A model generated the notes under the pieces. It was not told the origin of the DNA. It ran no database searches and saw only the letters and a list, made by a program, of their open reading frames with translations. 23,011 nt of DNA from Candidatus Magasanikiibacteriota bacterium. GTDB taxonomy: Bacteria > Patescibacteriota > Patescibacteriia > Magasanikbacterales > GWA2-37-8. The DNA lies in the NCBI GenBank assembly GCA_903858555.1, contig CAIOJG010000081.1, positions 1 through 23,011 on the forward strand, in the 5' to 3' direction. The position numbers and the translations under genes were made by a program. Position 1 is the stretch's first letter. Each line of letters begins with the position of its first letter. Of the stretch, positions 22,173 to 23,011 are shown piece after piece.

Positions 22173-22256
22173 TGGTGCCGAAGGAGGGACTTGAACCCTC
22201 AAACCCGAAGGCACGTGATTTTGAGTCACGCATGTTTACCATTTCATCACTTCGGC
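22173..22256 (-). tRNA. tRNA-Leu(CAA)
   Basis: 84 nt including encoded CCA. The acceptor stem GCCGAAG (22256-22250) pairs with CTTCGGC. The anticodon stem CGTGA/TCACG encloses the loop CTCAAAA, giving anticodon CAA (Leu, codon UUG). A class II variable arm contains GCC-TTCG-GGT. The T arm is GAGGG-TTCAAGT-CCCTC. No intron is seen. It has a consensus promoter upstream (22315-22287). Confidence 0.95.
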
Positions 22257-22262
22257 TTCAAA

Positions 22263-22280
22263 GTAATTACGAGTAATTAC
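22263..22280. repeat. Tandem palindrome GTAATTAC
   Basis: Two copies of the 8-bp palindrome GTAATTAC (22263-22270 and 22273-22280), separated by GA, sit between the tRNA promoter and the mature tRNA 5' end. They could be a binding site or a processing structure. Confidence 0.35.
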
Positions 22281-22286
22281 AGGAAA

Positions 22287-22315
22287 ATTATACCTAATCT
22301 TTTGTCTTTTGTCAA
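22287..22315 (-). promoter_or_regulatory. Promoter of tRNA-Leu
   Basis: Read on minus: TTGACA (22315-22310, continuing AAA), 17-bp spacer ending in GG, perfect TATAAT (22292-22287). This is the strongest promoter in the window and is of the same form as the cassette promoters. Confidence 0.85.
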
Positions 22316-22328
22316 CTTGTGATATAAT
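22302..22328 (+). promoter_or_regulatory. Probable promoter of parA
   Basis: Perfect TATAAT at 22323-22328. The -35 is weak (TTGTCT at 22302-22307, 15-bp spacer) and overlaps the divergent tRNA-Leu -35. The start codon at 22346 follows without an SD. Confidence 0.45.
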
Positions 22329-22345
22329 AAGCTCAATTAAAAATT

Positions 22346-23011
22346 ATGTCTGTAGTCATCTCAGTAGTAAATCAAAAAGGCGGGGTGGGTAAGACCACTT
22401 CGGCCGTAAATCTGGCTGCTGGGCTCGCTGAGGCCGGCAAATTTGTGCTGCTCGTGGATTTGGATCCTCAAGGAAATGCGACTTCTGGGTTGGGGATAAA
22501 ATATCGTGAATTGGCGAGTGGTTTATACAATGCTTTGATGGGACAAGTACGTACTCACGATGTGGTGGCGAATACTTTGCATGCTGGTTTACGTGTAGTC
22601 CCAGCCACTCCCGATTTGGCTGGGGCCAATGTGGAGTTGGTAAGTGTGGACAACCGCGAAAGAAAATTGTCGGATCTTTTGGATGAAGTAAAACATGCTT
22701 ACGATTATATTATTATTGATTGTCCACCATCACTGGGTATTTTGACTTTAAATGGATTGGTCGCGGCTGATTATATTTTGATTCCAGTGCAAGCCGAATA
22801 TTACGCGCTTGAAGGTTTGGGTCAGCTTTTAAAAACTGTTGAATTAGTACGCGAAAATATCAAACCAGAATTAAATGTTTTGGGAGCGATTGTTACAATG
22901 TATGATAGCCGCAATAAACTTTCGGAAGAAGTCATGAATGAACTGTACAAATTTTTTCCAAATAATATTTTCCGTTCGGTTATTCCTCGCACCGTGCGAT
23001 TGGCCGAGGCA
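22346..23011 (+). CDS. parA: ParA/Soj chromosome-partitioning ATPase, 3' end outside window
   Basis: 222 codons are visible and the frame is open at the right edge. The deviant Walker A motif KGGVGKTT follows VISVVNQ near the start, the A' region VLLVDLDPQGNATSGLG follows, and Walker B is YDYIIIDCPPSLG. These are the hallmarks of the ParA/MinD family, and VDLDPQGN with PVQAEYYALEGLGQLL points to ParA/Soj rather than MinD. It would segregate origin regions together with ParB, whose gene is not in the window and is probably downstream. The start is ATG 22346 without an SD. Confidence 0.95.
   Translation, partial: MSVVISVVNQKGGVGKTTSAVNLAAGLAEAGKFVLLVDLDPQGNATSGLGIKYRELASGLYNALMGQVRTHDVVANTLHAGLRVVPATPDLAGANVELVSVDNRERKLSDLLDEVKHAYDYIIIDCPPSLGILTLNGLVAADYILIPVQAEYYALEGLGQLLKTVELVRENIKPELNVLGAIVTMYDSRNKLSEEVMNELYKFFPNNIFRSVIPRTVRLAEA

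Noticed and set aside
22170..22229. 20-residue N-terminal extension of the endonuclease
   Set aside because: It would translate the tRNA-Leu T arm and acceptor stem; ATG 22169 right after the tRNA is the sensible start.
1..23011. CRISPR array or IS element
   Set aside because: No regularly spaced direct repeats, transposase motif or flanking terminal inverted repeats were seen.

Overview
The window looks like a chromosomal segment of a Candidate Phyla Radiation (Patescibacteria) bacterium. The reasons are a moderately AT-rich background, ordinary genes that start within a few bases of AT-rich leaders with no visible Shine-Dalgarno (SD) sequence, a DUF4012 membrane protein beside glycosyltransferases, and a diversity-generating retroelement (DGR) with Avd and RT proteins of the type common in that group. 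The species cannot be named from the sequence.

Layout. 1-5450 (minus): a surface/envelope operon read GT4 glycosyltransferase -> DUF4012 protein with an N-terminal CCHC zinc knuckle -> large single-pass exported protein that runs off the left edge. 5466-5990 (plus): a GC-rich single-gene cassette (84-aa unknown protein). 6000-8531 (plus): a PRC-barrel/MgtE_N/CBS protein and an Nramp-related transporter, probably a two-gene divalent-metal (Mg2+) uptake unit. 8528-12214 (minus): an exopolysaccharide operon of polyprenyl-phosphate sugar transferase and two GT4 glycosyltransferases, translationally coupled by ATGA overlaps. 12239-13341 (plus): a second GC-rich cassette (291-aa unknown protein). 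13356-16888 (plus): a housekeeping operon of small unknown protein, adk, map, ruvX, recO and an alpha/beta hydrolase. 16891-19560: a complete DGR. 19578-20959: asnS. 20937-21588 (minus): a third non-DGR GC-rich cassette (123-aa unknown protein). 21597-22315 (minus): tRNA-Leu(CAA) followed after 3 bases by a LAGLIDADG endonuclease gene. 22346-end (plus): parA/soj, truncated by the window.

The DGR is the best-supported unusual system. The template repeat (TR, 18029-18151) and the variable repeat (VR, 17544-17666) at the 3' end of the 194-aa target gene align without gaps. They differ at 16 positions, every one an adenine in the TR (13 A->G, 3 A->C), which is the signature of adenine-specific mutagenic homing. 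The TR has its own promoter and terminator. The avd gene lies antisense between the TR and the RT gene, and the avd and RT reading frames meet head to head over a run of nine G's, so both starts are uncertain.

The target gene is also one of four look-alike 'cassettes' (5466, 12239, 16891, and 21588 on minus). Each has a TTGACAAAA promoter with 17-bp spacing, a stem-loop in the 5' leader, a recognisable SD, a GC-rich gene of unknown function and a 3' hairpin. Neighbouring genes lack SDs and are AT-rich. The three non-DGR proteins are unrecognised. These cassettes could be a dispersed class of strongly expressed, mobile or specially regulated genes. That is an inference from architecture, not from homology.
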